Below are positions 22,514 to 33,683 of a DNA stretch of 64,000 nt, in pieces (within the stretch, counting starts at the first letter, position 1; every line of letters starts with the position of its first letter). Source of the stretch: Apium graveolens (Eukaryota > Streptophyta > Magnoliopsida > Apiales > Apiaceae); contig NC_133650.1 in the NCBI RefSeq assembly GCF_009905375.1, positions 68,317,648 through 68,381,647 on the forward strand, written 5' to 3'. A model generated the notes under the pieces. The model was not told the origin of the DNA. It did not search any database and was given only the letters and a program-made list of their open reading frames with translations. A program made the position numbers and the translations under genes.

Positions 22514-23575
22514 TTAAAAAACAATAGTCTTGCCCGTAGGCATATGTAAATTAAATGATCCTACATCTTCAGCAGCAACTCTTGCTCCATTTCCTATCAG
22601 TAGAATCACCTCCTCTTCCTTAAGAGTCCTACTTCTCCTTAGTCCCTGTAACAAATTACAGATATGAGAACCACAGGCGGTATCTAATACCCAAGTAGAA
22701 ATTTGATTTAATGACATATTCACTTCTATCATGAACATACCTGAATCAGAAGCGGTAGTCTCACTACCCTTCTTCTTCTTCAATTCTGCAAGGTAAACCT
22801 TGCAGTCCCTCTTCCAGTGCCCCACCTTGTTACAGTGAAAGCAAACAACTTTGCTCTTGGGGTCTTCAGCTTTTGGTGGAACCGGCTTTTCTTCACCTAC
22901 TTTCTTCTTCTTGGAAGGGTTCCTCTTCCTTTTCTTAGGATTGGAACCTTCACCAATTAGAAGAACAGAACTCTTCTTAGGGGGGAAATTCGATTCCGCA
23001 GTCTTCAACATGTTGTGGAGTTCAGGCAGGCTGGCATCCAACTTATTCATGTGAAAGTTCACAACAAACTGCGAGAACGAACTCGGAAGCGATTGTAAGA
23101 CCAAGTCTTGGCTCAGCTCCCCATCCATGGCAAAACCAAGTTGTCCAAGACGTTCAATCAAATTGATCATCTTGAGTACATGGTTATTCACAGATGATCC
23201 CTCAGACATCCTACAACCGAACAGCTCCTTCGATATCTCATATCGAGCTGTCCTCCCCGCCACATCATACAACTCTTGTAGATGCATTAGGATAGTGTGA
23301 GCATCCATATGCTCATGTTGCTTCTGTAGTTCAATGTTCATGGAAGCTAGCATGATGCATTGAGCAACATTTGCATCATCTATCCACTTACGATACACAA
23401 CATGTTCATCATTATGTGCATCGCTAGCAGGTTCAGTAGGCTTAGGTGAGTCAAGCACATATTCCAGCTTCTCAACCCTGAGAACAATTGTCAAGTTTCG
23501 AAGCCAGTCAGCATAATTAGGACCAGTCAACTTGTGAGCATCTAGTATGCTCCTGAGTGATAGTGCAGAAGACAT
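22514..23575 (-). pseudogene. gag: Copia X gag and start of protease
   Basis: Read from MSSALSLRSILDAHKL (ATG 23575; an upstream in-frame ATG at 23608 would add 11 residues). Capsid-type motifs include WIDDANVAQCIMLASM, LQELYDVAGRTARYEISKEL and VLQSLPSSFSQFVVNF. The zinc knuckle CFHCNKVGHWKRDC is complete (CX2CX4HX4C). A protease core WVLDTACGSHICN follows near residue 295. The frame then shifts toward integrase, so the polyprotein is not continuous. This is the most intact gag in the array. Confidence 0.85.
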
Positions 23576-23630
23576 AACGAATATAGTAAATCTGTGAATG
23601 ATAAACACATAACAACACTTAAAAAATATT

Positions 23631-24109
23631 CAAGTCTAAGGATACTTGTACAACTATCACTATGTGAACAACTGCTGACACTTGAGTGAACTCCATCAGT
23701 TGTTCAGCTGTGCGAGTCATGTTCAGTGAATTATTCTATAATAAGCACCTACATACTAGCTATAGTGTCACCACACAAATATCTATGAGAACATACATCC
23801 TTCAGAATGAAGCAAGCATAGTATGTACCGATCTTTGTGGATTATTAATTAGCAGTTAGTAATCCTATGACCGGGAACTATTTAAGTTTAGAGTTATCAT
23901 CTTTTAGGTCTCACTATTATGATCTCATCATAATCCATAAAAAGATTTACTCTAAACTATGGTATATCTTATTTAAACATTTAAATAGATAGAGCCCGTA
24001 ATAAAAACAAAACAAGTCTTTTATTAATTATCAATGAACTCAAAACAGATTACATAAAAGTTATTCCTAAATCCTCATACTTGATTGGACTTAGAACATA
24101 TCTCTTTCA
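23631..24109 (-). repeat. Partial copia LTR between X and Y
   Basis: 479 bp matching the 5' end (- strand) of LTRs 1 and 3, ending TCTCTTTCA before the polypurine tract of Y (24110-24124). At its left end it joins directly to the X leader a few bases upstream of gag, with TCAA (23631-23634) shared by both partners. The rest of this LTR and nearly all the X leader are missing. Confidence 0.85.
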
Positions 24110-25776
24110 ATCTCCTACTTGTACTAAAGCCAATCACTCTGGTATCTAATACCCATCTTGTCTTTATGACGATCAAAGTGACTTTCAGAAAGTGGCTTTG
24201 TGAGTGGGTCTGCTATGTTGTTATGTGTGTCAACTCTCTTTCAGTACAATACAAGAAATGTTACAGCGCTCCCACTAACCCTTTTGTAGACACATGGTTC
24301 ATCTATGTTTTTGATAAAACCAAACTCTTTGATTGTCTCATCAAAACAGATGTTCCATCTACGAGAAGCTTGCTTTAAACCACATATGGTTCGCAGCAGC
24401 TTACACACTAGGTTTTCATTTCTCTTGGAAAGAAAACCATCTGGCCATTTTCCAGATCTCATAGTCGTAGTAAGCAACAATCGCAAGCAAAATCCGAACT
24501 GATTTTAACAGGGCTACAGGTAAAAGGTTTCATCAAAGTCAATCCATTACCTTTGTTTGAATCCTTTTGCCACAAGCCTGGCTTTAAAGGTCTCCACCTG
24601 GCCATCTGCTCTAATCTTTCTTTTGTATACCGTATACATAGATTCCATTTTGGATTTCATGGCACTTTGCCATTTCTCTGAGTCAACACTACTCATAGCC
24701 TCATTATAGGTCACAGGGTTGTCATCATCAATGATTGACAACTTATTGTCATTCTCAATGACAAGGCCATAATACCTCTCAGGTTGGCGAGACACTCTCT
24801 CTGACCTACAAACGGGCTGTTCCACAGAAGGTTGTTCAGTCTGAACAGGTGTTTCCACTTGATCCGTAGTAGTTTGTGCTTCTTGAACTTCATCAACTTC
24901 AATTTTGCTCCCACTGTTTCCTTCAAGGATAAACTGCTTTTCCAAGAAAGTAGCATGTCTGGAGACAAACACTCTATGATCGGTGTAAAAGAAATACCCT
25001 AAAGTCTCTTTAGGATATCCCACAAAACTACATTTTACGGATCGAGATTCCAGCTTATCTGGGTCAACTTTCTTGACATAAGCTGGACATCCCCAAATCT
25101 TAACGTGTTTAAGACTCGGTTTCCTTTCTTTCCATATCTCATATGGAGTTTGAGGAACAGATTTGGAAGGAACCTTATTCAGTAAATATGCTGAGGTTTC
25201 CAATGCATAACCCCATAGGAATACTGGAAGATTCGCATAGCTCATCATGGTCCGAACCATGTCTAACAAAGTTCGATTTCTCCTTTCAGATACCAATCTG
25301 GAGGAGTCCACTGGGAGACTATACCCTTTTCTTTGAGATAATCCAGAAACTCTCCATTCAAGTATTCACCACCTCGATCTGATCGAAGAGTTATAATACC
25401 ATTTTTGGTTTGTTTCTCCACTTCATACTTATACTCTTTTAACTTTTAAAAGGCATCAGACTTGTGTTTCATCAAACACATATCCGAATCTAGATCTATC
25501 ATCTATGAAAGTAATGAAGTATGAAAATCCACCCATGGCTTGCGTAGATATTGGTCCACATACATCTGTGTGTACCAATCCTAGCAAATCTGCAGCACTC
25601 TCTCCATGTCCACTAAATGGAGATTTGGTCATTTTACCCAATAGACAAGACTCGCATGTAGGATATGATTCAAAATCAAAAGGGGTCAAGTAACCCTTCC
25701 TTATACAATGTCCGCAGTCTATTTTCACTAATATGACCAAGTCTGCAGTGCCAAAAGAAAGTGAGATTTTCATCAT
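24110..25776 (-). pseudogene. pol: Copia Y integrase and deleted RT
   Basis: Second copy of the X region with the same layout: GAG-pre-integrase and integrase start (25776-25456, with GLVHTDVCGP), integrase core and C-terminus (25311-24547, with [20 protein letters not shown]) and RT remnant (24486-24241, LLRTICGLKQASRRWNICFD). It lacks the same two RT blocks as X, at the same points except for a few bases, so it cannot make active RT. Integrase Asp in RSDRGGEY lies in the stretch between open frames. Confidence 0.85.
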
Positions 25777-25983
25777 CCCTTTTCTTTTATTAGTTTGTTC
25801 AATCAGAAGTAAATTATGTCACATACATACAGACCATTATTTAAAATACCACGTCAATAAAGAATATTATCTCTAAGGATAGAACATTCATTATTCTTAA
25901 TAATAAAATGAAAAACCATCCAAATCCAACATAAGAATAGAAACAATATTCCTTACAATCGAGGAAACAAAATAACAATTATT

Positions 25984-27042
25984 TCAAACAGTAGTCTTGC
26001 CCGTAGGCATATATAAATGAAATGATCCTACATCTTCAGCAGCAACTCTTGCTCCATTTCCCATCAGTAGAATCACCTCCTCTTCCTCAAGAGTCCTACT
26101 TCTCCTTAGTCCATGCAACGAATTGCAGATGTAAGAACCACAGGCGGTATCTAATACCCAAGTAGAAATTTGACTTAATGACATATTCATTTCTATCATG
26201 AACATACCTGAATCAGAAGCGATAGTCTCACTTCCCTTCTTCTTCTTCAACTCTGTAAGGTAAACCTTGGAGTTCCTCTTCCAGTGCCCCACCTTGTTAC
26301 AGTGAAAGCAAACAACTTTGCTCTTGGGGTCTTCAGCTTTTGGTGGAACCGGCTTTTCTTCACCTACTTTCTTCTTCTTGGAAGGGTTCCTCTTCCTTAT
26401 CTTAGGATTGGAACCTTCACCAATTAGAAGAACAGAACTCTTCTTAGGGGAAAAATTCGATTCCGCAGTCTTCAACATGTTGTGGAGTTCAGCCAGGCTG
26501 ACATCCAGCTTATCCTTGTGAAAGTTCACAACAAACTGCGAAAACGAACCCGGAAGTGATTGCAAGACCAAGTCTTGGCTCAGCTCCTCATCCATGGCAA
26601 AACCAAGTCGTCCAAGACGTTCAATAAAATTGATCATCTTAAGTACATGGTCATTCACAGATGATCCCTCAGACATCCTACAACCGAACAGCTCCTTCGA
26701 TATCTCATATCGAGCTGTCCTCCCTGCCACATCATACAACTCTTGTAGATGCATAAGGATAGTGTGAGCATCCATATGCTCATGCTGCTTCTGTAGCTCA
26801 ATATTCATGGAAGCTAGCATGATACATTGAGCAACATTTGCATCATCTATCCACTTACGATACACAACATGTTCATCATTATGTGTATCGTTAGCAGGTT
26901 CAGTAGGCTTAGGTGAGTCAAGCACATATTCCAGCTTCTCAACCCTGAGAACAATTCTCAACTTTCGAAGCCAGTCAGCAAAATTAGGACCAGTCAACTT
27001 GTGAGCATCTAGTATACTCCGGAGTGATAGTGTAGAAGACAT
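25984..27042 (-). pseudogene. gag: Copia Y gag and start of protease
   Basis: ATG 27042 (MSSTLSLRSILDAHKL). Nearly identical to X gag, with the same capsid motifs. The zinc knuckle reads CFHCNKVGHWKRNS: the fourth ligand Cys is Ser, so zinc and RNA binding should be impaired. The protease core is WVLDTACGSYICN. The open frame ends at 25984 near the protease C-terminus. Confidence 0.85.
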
Positions 27043-27243
27043 AACGAATATAGTAAATCTGTAAATGATAAACACATAACAACACTTAAAAAATATTCAA
27101 TTTCATTTCAAAACACTATATGAATCGGGTCTTTATTCATAAGTGGCTCCCACTAGTTTATCTAATGTATACACCCCCTAAGTCAAAATTAGGCATTCAT
27201 AATGCTAGTGGGAATAGGGATCCTACATTCCATTACACAACCT

Positions 27244-27538
27244 CGGCTGTAGCACGAAACGTCATGTGATGTTCAATAGGCAGACAACTCTTGTCAATTA
27301 CATCTTATGTTATTCCCTAATATAATTTTAGCCTGTTGAATAATTGAGTCACGGCTGTAGCACGACAAACTCAATATTCTAAGTCAATTCTAACTCAACA
27401 TTTCGTACAATTGAATCAGTCTCCAACGGCCCACGGCTGTAGCACGTAACGACCTTTAGATTCTAATTCAATGTACACATCTCTATGTAATAGACAAGTA
27501 TTTCTTATTTCGAAATCAAAGCCCTCGGCTGTAGCACG
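27244..27538 (-). repeat. Four spaced copies of a 13-mer in the copia leader
   Basis: CGGCTGTAGCACG occurs identically at 27244, 27352, 27434 and 27526 (spacing 108, 82, 92). On the sense strand it is CGTGCTACAGCCG, three times preceded by GTTT/GTTA-like bases. The sequence between copies is not repeated, so this is a spaced motif, not a tandem array. Confidence 0.85.
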
Positions 27539-28291
27539 AAACGACAATGATTTAAAAATAAGAACCACTTTCTATCATGTTGGAAGGCTATGACTGACAC
27601 AAGCCCGTTGTGTCATTGGCCAATTACTACTTGATAATATTTAATTTTAGAGGGATTATATTACGTTACAATCATAATCATATTATAAAGAGATTCTTCC
27701 TTTTAAATTAAATATTTCAAATCAATAATCGATAATCAGATGATTTCCAGATCGGGTGGAGCATTGTCAAGAGGCGTCACTTAATCACCCTTTCTTACAG
27801 ATAGAAATCTGTTGTTGACAGAATCATCCTTTCTCTCAAAATTGAAAATTCATATTTAATTACGTGTTTCATAAACACAAGAATCTCATGATTGTATTCA
27901 TAATATTATTGTCAAGGTAAGAAACGATTCCTATTCTAGATTTTCTAGAGCACGCCTTATATTGATTTATTCACCTAAATCTATCATCGCATGGTAAATA
28001 CAGGCATATATCTCATATATAAAAATAAATAAACAAGTAAGCATGCAAGTAATATCATGTCACACATTGATATAATGATGTATGGATTTATAATAGCATT
28101 TAAATGCAATTAAAACAATTAAAACATGCTTTAAAACACTTTCGAGAATATAAACAGTTCAAAACTTTTATATAAAAAATATTTGACCACACCATTAGAC
28201 CCGTCTCGGAAAAACGAATCCAACAATATATTGCACGCCCAAAACGGAGTTACGAAACTCCCAAAAATCAAATTTTAAAAAACATATGGGC

Positions 28292-28429
28292 TGTAACGCA
28301 TTACAGGAATGTGTTACAAGACCTGTAACGCATTCTGGTAATGCGTTACACCCCTTCTAAGCCATTAAAGGGTGTAACGCATTCCATGAATGCGCAACAG
28401 GGTGTAACGCATTCCCGGAATGCGCGACG
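28292..28429. repeat. Cluster of four 27-bp palindromes
   Basis: Each has arm TGTAACGCATT, a 5-base centre and arm AATGCGTTACA or a close variant: 28292-28318, 28324-28350, 28373-28399, 28403-28429. The first two are near-perfect; in the last two the right arms are GCGCAACA and GCGCGACG. In RNA each could form an 11-bp stem. Confidence 0.85.
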
Positions 28430-29016
28430 CCCCCTTCAGCGCGTGCGCTTCACGCGCCTGCACAGCAGACGACCGTTGCAAACCTTTTTTTTTCTTACTT
28501 GTTACTCCTGTTTCCTCCTGCCTCGAGAACTTCCAGCCGTTACAAACAAAAAAGGTAACCCTCTTTTTCTTTTACTCCCTTCCTTAATAACTCTTTATTA
28601 ATTTATTATTTTAATTTTATTATTAATAAATTAATTAACATTTAATTAATAAATTAATAAAAATCAAAATAATATGATTTCTTAAATCAGGGAGTAGCAG
28701 AAAATTATCAAATCAGCCATGGGTCCTTGTGCAAATTTTAATCATAATTATTCACATGCATAATTATTTCATGAATTTTAATTAAAACAATTTTTAAAAA
28801 TTCATAACAAATAATTTACACATCACAAAATTATGAAAAAAATACCTAGATGATCTACAACACTTGTAGAACCCAGATCAGTAGTCAAAATCATATGCAA
28901 AAATTATTTCGAATTAATTCATAATTAAATCCAAATAAACTTGCAAAAATCATAACAAATCCATACATGCATTAAAAACCTGAAATTTTTTATATGAATC
29001 TCTATATGCAGAACCT

Positions 29017-29029
29017 GGCTCTAATGCCA
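29017..29029 (-). other. Copia primer-binding site
   Basis: On the - strand TGGCATTAGAGCC lies one base inside LTR 3. It resembles the usual initiator-tRNA-Met site TGGTATCAGAGC with substitutions. Confidence 0.7.
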
Positions 29030-29030
29030 A

Positions 29031-30601
29031 TGAAGGAATTTACGGATGAGCGGAAGCGTGAAATTACATTTATTCCGTAAAAACCATATACCGCACATAT
29101 AGAAAAACGTATAAAAGAGAAAAACTGAGGAATGGTAACCATACCTTGTGAATCGAAGCTTTATAAAAATGGAGTGCTAGCAGTTGCTCCTCAGTGTGTG
29201 AAGCACTCTACCGGTATCCACCAAGAACGATCCTCTTCGATGAACCTTTTTATAAAACTAAGCTTTTATAAAAATGGAGTTTTTAGAAGAGAGAGAGAGA
29301 GGAAGAAGATGGAGGCTAGGGTTTTCAAAAAACCAAAATTGTGTGTCACTTCAAATGAGCCATCCATCTCATTCTATTTATAGGGCTCTCCTAGGGTTTT
29401 ATAATATATCTTTATATATATTAACCCCCACATTTTGTCTTCATAAAATGCTTTAATAATAATTAAAACTATTTTAATCATTATTTCTTTTCTTAACTAT
29501 TCAGAAAATAATTCTCTCTCTCATTATTTCATCAAAGAAAATATTCTTTTATGGTGTGACCCTGTAGGTTCAATATTATGCCGGTAGTAGAAATAAATAA
29601 TAATAAACTTTTATTAATTATTTACATGAATACTAAAATTCACTAAATATAATTAACTGATTAATTATATTTATTCTACATCGTGAGTGATGCTTCTCAA
29701 CATATCGCGACTATCCGGATAATATGAATTCACTGCTTAGAATACCAAGAACCTGTCAGTGAATAGTTACCGTACAATCAATTCCTTCTACCCTCCAATG
29801 TCCTAATTAAATACAAGGCATGGATCTTGTGTCAAGCCTATCTAATTTAATCATTTGCTTTCCCATTCACTATGCTCAGTTCTATGTAAATTAGAAACTC
29901 CTTTCTAATCTCATTCACTCTGGCCAGAGATTCCTAAACTAGCATAAGTGGATCAACTTTGAACATTCTCTTCCTTCACTAGAAGGGGTAGATCCTTTAT
30001 TGATCATACACTATCTTCATGTACAAATTCCTATACCCGGTAGAGCCCTAATAATTGTCCCTGGAGACTAAGAACTAAACCAAAGCATAGTTCAGTGTAC
30101 ACAAGATGACTATGATGACCTCAAGTCTAAGGATACTTGTATAACTATCACTATGTGAACAACTGCTGATACGTGAGTGAACTCCATCAGTTGTTTAGCT
30201 GTGCGAGTCATGTTCAATGAACTTATTCTATAATAAGCACCTACATACTAGCTATAGGGTCACCACACAAATATCTATGAGAACAGACATCCTTCAGAAT
30301 GAAGCAAGCATAGTATGTACCGATCTTTACGGATTATTAATTACCAGTTAGCAATCCTATGACCGGGAACTATTTGAGTTTAGAGTTATCATCTTTTAGG
30401 TCTCACTATTATGATCTCATCATAATCCATAAAAAGCTTTACTCTAAACTATGGTATATCTTATTTAAACATTTAAATAGATAGAGCCCGTAATAAAAAC
30501 AAAACAAGTCTTTTATTAATTATCAATGAAATCAAAAAAGATTACATAAAAGTTATTCCTAAATCCTCATACTTGATTGGACTTAGGACATATCTCTTTC
30601 A
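29031..30601 (-). repeat. Copia LTR 3 (5' LTR of the array)
   Basis: 1571 bp, from TGAAGGAATTTACGGATGAG to ...TATCTCTTTCA. It aligns with LTR 1 and LTR 2. The right flank is D protease-RT coding sequence. ORFs at 29132-29456 are shadows in the AT-rich LTR. Confidence 0.9.
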
Positions 30602-31161
30602 GTCTTCTGCTGGCTTTCCCCTTTTCTCATCATTTTCTCGGATATCCAGATCTTTAATAGGAAGAACCTGCCCCCCAACTCCATCTGCCCTCAAAGAGGC
30701 CACATAACAGCTTCTAGCCATTTTTTGATCTCCTCTTTCTTCTCCAATCCTATCTCGAGTCGGAAACTTCATAACTGAATGATTAGAAGAAGGGGCTGCC
30801 TTAAAGGCGTGTATCCCTGTTCTTCCCATGATATCGTTGTAGGTCGAACTAGCCTTCACCACCACAAAGTCCAACATTTGAGTTGCTTGCCTTGGTTCAT
30901 GTCCTGTGGTTGTTGGCAACTTGATTATTCCTTCTACGGGGCATTCCACTCCTGCGAATCCATATATCGACATGTCGGTGGGGTCAATTGAGAGTCATTA
31001 TATCCCATCCTTAAAAAGGTGTCATGGAGCAAAATATCCACTGAAGCACCATTATCCACAAGGACCCTTCTTACCGGGCTATTCCCTATTATCGGGGTTA
31101 TGACCAACGGGTCGTCATGGGGAAATTTCACACCCTCCAGATCAGAATCATCAAAAGACAT
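30602..31161 (-). pseudogene. pol: D aspartic protease, cut by copia
   Basis: The retropepsin of D. It starts MSFDDSDLEGVKFPHDDPLV, has the active-site loop RRVLVDNGASVDILLHDTF (D-N-G-A-S), then after a one-base frame change near 30965 continues with IYGFAGVECPVEGIIKLP, MLDFVVVKASSTYNDIMGR and a Gly/Glu/Lys-rich linker ending at the copia boundary. Gag and protease overlap in different frames near 31164. RT should follow but is absent. Confidence 0.85.
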
Positions 31162-33061
31162 TGTTACTCCTGTCCTGGCCCTCTTCGGAGCTTCCCAACA
31201 ATATGCATAACTTCTCGAGCATATGCTTTCCTGGAGTTTTTGGATGACCCAGCAATAGTTGGTCCTCCAAAAATTATGTTTATCACATGCCCTTGGGGGC
31301 GCGGTCCTTTGAAGATTGTATTTATCACCGGTCCCCTAGGTTGGGGATTTCGCCCCTGATCTTCTTGATCTCTCCTTCGGTCATCAAAGTTCCTTCTCAC
31401 GTTGTTTCTTCTATCCCCTCCTTCTCCTGTATATTTTTTCAATCTTCCTTTTCGAATGAGGAACTCAATTTCATCTTTCAGTTGCCTACACTCATCGGTG
31501 TCATGATCAACATCTTTATGAAATCTGCAATACTTGCCCTTATCTAGCTTGGAAGGATCAGCCTTCAAGGGCTTAGGCCAACGAATATCTCTATCTTTCT
31601 CGATCTCCATCAAGATCTGGCTTCTAGGAGCATTTAGCTTAGCGTATTCAGTGAACTTTTTCCCAGGTCCTCCCTTCTTGGGGGTTGAATCAGAGTTTTG
31701 CTCGGTTCGAGGATACTTGTCCATAGCAATATACTCCAGATCAGTTTTCCGCTTCTTGCCTCCAGTGGGCTCATTATTTATTACGGTCTTCCTCATGCTT
31801 TCTTCAACCTTGATATACTTCCCTGCCCTATCCTGGAGCTGCAACATGCTTTCGGGGGGACGTTTGGCCAAGGACATCTTAAAAAACTCATCCCTAGTTC
31901 CTTGTTGCAGTGCTATCATAGCTACCTTATCATCCGGGTCTGGGACTTTTAAAGCCTCCTTTGTGAAATGATTCAGGTAATCTCTCAAGGATTCCTTTGT
32001 TCCCTGCACAATGCTCATAAGAGATGCTGAGCTTTTCTTGTGAACTCTCCCACTGATGAATTGCTTAATAAAATCCTGACTTAATTCTCTGAACGACCCA
32101 ATAGAATTTGGGGGCAAGCGACTATACCACCTTTGAGCCATACTCGACAGGGTTTGAGGAAAGGCCCGACACTTAATAGCATCATTCACGGGCTGTAACA
32201 GCAGTGCATTAGAAAATGTTCTAACATGATTAGCGGGATCTCCCGTACCATCATAAGCTTTTATAGTTGGCATCTTGAACTTCCTTGAGATATAGGCATT
32301 CATTATATTTTCAGTGAAGGGTGGAGTAGGATCATCAGGATCTCCAAGGGGAAGAAGATTGCTTGGATCAGCCCTTGGGACAACAGCCCTTCTCTGCACT
32401 GGACCATCCAGGTCTATGATGGGAGGAGGATTTCTCCCCCTAGGAGGTGTTGGGGGTCTGGTGGTCTGGTGCGCCTCCAGGTCGTGCCTCAGCCTTTGAA
32501 TCTCAGCCTCGTGAGCCCTGATTCTTTCCTGCACTTCTTGGGGATTCATCCCTTGGGTGCTTTGAGGGCGTTGGCTACCTTCAGCCATCGGCTCTTTGCC
32601 AGCACGTCTCCTTATTGGGGCTACTTCATCATCCGAAGATTCGGAGTCTCTCTCAGTGTAAGGACCAGAAAATTCCTGATCCTCGGGAATAGGAGCCAAA
32701 CCTCGTATGTATGGGGGTGATCGCCCTCGTGCTTCACTCCGCCCAGCATGTCCGCTTCCTCCAACCTCGGGGTAAAGGGGCATCCCATAAGGGGGTTAGT
32801 AGTAACAACAGTTGAATATTCGGACCCGACGGATCGAGAACACACAGGTGTATGTATTTGTTGAACTTGAGGATTCGTACCTTGAGTAGCCGAGGGGATC
32901 ATCCCTTGTGGCTGAAGTTTAGTTGCCCCTACCTGGGCTTCTCCTTGCGTGGTTGCATAGGTTGAGTGAGGAGGCACCTCCACAGTTGAAGAGATCACTT
33001 GGGTTATCCCTGTTGGTGTTTCTCCTCCTAGGGCTCTAACTGTTCTCCGTGTTCTCGCCAT
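31162..33061 (-). pseudogene. gag: D gag, one frameshift
   Basis: ATG 33061 (MARTRRTVRAL) begins 17 bp after the primer-binding site. A one-base deletion near 32785 separates the N-terminal part from a 539-codon frame (32783-31164). The N-terminus is disordered with charged coiled coil (ERIRAHEAEIQRLRHDLEAH). The capsid shows IKAYDGTGDPANHVRTF, WYSRLPPNSIGSF and LRDYLNHFTKEAL. The zinc knuckle is YCRFHKDVDHDTDEC followed by LKDEIEFLIRKGRL, the Tat-type form. An Arg-rich region follows. Apart from the shift it is well preserved. Confidence 0.88.
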
Positions 33062-33077
33062 GGTTATTGTTGTGCTT

Positions 33078-33093
33078 CCCACAGACGGTGCCA
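33078..33093 (-). other. D primer-binding site
   Basis: On the - strand TGGCACCGTCTGTGGG lies three bases inside the 5' LTR end. It is the common TGGCGCCGTCTGTGGG site of many plant Ty3/gypsy elements with one change. The primer tRNA is not assigned. Confidence 0.75.
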
Positions 33094-33095
33094 AA

Positions 33096-33678
33096 TATTT
33101 TGGATAAAAAACTAAGGTTATTATTTGCTATATTTATTGCTAAGGTTCGGGAGCTCAAGGCTTTTAATGGCTGCTCTCGTGTTTCGTAGCTTAACTCTGC
33201 CTTTACGAGATGCCTACGTATCTCTGTGAATTAGAGAATCATGCCAAAAAATGTAGTTCTGATTGGTGAGGGTGAGACCCCTTATATAGATGCTGATGGT
33301 CCTTGAATTGGACTTGGTATAGGAGACTTGGTGGGCAAGTCTCATAATTAGAATGGACTTTGGAGTCCTAAGTAGTAGGAAACTGATTCCTTATCCTTTT
33401 AGGTCCCTCTGAGGCTAATCTGCAAGGATTTATATCCTTATCAGGACTCTTCTCAATAGCTGATTTTTCCCTTATTAATTAATTACGAAATTAATTAATA
33501 TTCAGGGTTTTTGGGCCATCTTTGTTCTATCAGGCCTGATCTGGTCCATCAGGCCTGATCAATGTGTTGACCTTTTTGGTCTGAATGTCATACATCTTCT
33601 TATTGGGCCTTGCAGCCCAAACCATTTATAATTACTGTAATATTTAATTATGTAATCAGGATTTATTTATCCCTATCA
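33096..33678 (-). repeat. 5' LTR of element D
   Basis: 583 bp, partner of 12796-13379; on the - strand it starts TGATAGGGATAAATAAATCC. Right flank ATGAT (33679-33683) is the target duplication. Confidence 0.9.
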
Positions 33679-33683
33679 ATGAT

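Larger units (their letters stand above)
27100..29016 (-). other. Long leader of copia Y
   Basis: About 1.9 kb of noncoding DNA lies between the primer-binding site and gag, unusually long for copia. It is AT-rich with two structured parts, given separately: four copies of a 13-mer (27244-27538) and four 27-bp palindromes (28292-28429). X lacks this leader. Short ORFs here show no family motif. Confidence 0.7.
19003..30601 (-). mobile_element. Compound Ty1/copia array replacing the RT of D
   Basis: On the - strand: LTR (30601-29031), long leader and internal region Y (29030-24110), partial LTR (24109-23631), internal region X (23630-20654), LTR (20653-19003). X and Y are highly similar in gag and pol. 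The outer flanks (GGCTTA left, GTCTT right) do not match as a target duplication, and D's RT is absent, so this looks like the product of recombination between separate insertions, not one clean insertion. Confidence 0.85.
12796..33678 (-). mobile_element. Tat-like Ty3/gypsy element D with antisense extra gene
   Basis: Ends are TGTTATGGAT... and ...CCCTATCA, with identical 5-bp duplications ATGAT at 12791-12795 and 33679-33683. On the - strand: 5' LTR (33678-33096), primer-binding site, gag, protease, then an 11.6-kb copia array in place of RT, then RNase H, integrase, an antisense + strand gene, tandem repeats, polypurine tract and 3' LTR (13379-12796). The gag zinc knuckle, protease D-N-G-A-S and the antisense ORF after integrase fit the Tat/Retand-type lineage. 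Confidence 0.9.

Noticed and set aside
27244..27538. Repeated 13-mer considered as a CRISPR-like array
   Set aside because: Repeats are too short, spacers are 69-95 bp and unequal, no cas genes exist, and the sequence is plant retroelement leader.
28341..28601. ORF over the palindrome cluster
   Set aside because: It is the palindrome sequence translated; no conserved protein.
19003..30601. One intact copia element
   Set aside because: There are three LTR pieces and two gag-pol copies, no target duplication, and RT is deleted in both copies.
12796..33678. Possible host gene between the LTRs of D, because of introns in the + strand gene
   Set aside because: Identical ATGAT target duplications and the position between integrase and the 3' LTR show that it belongs to the retrotransposon.
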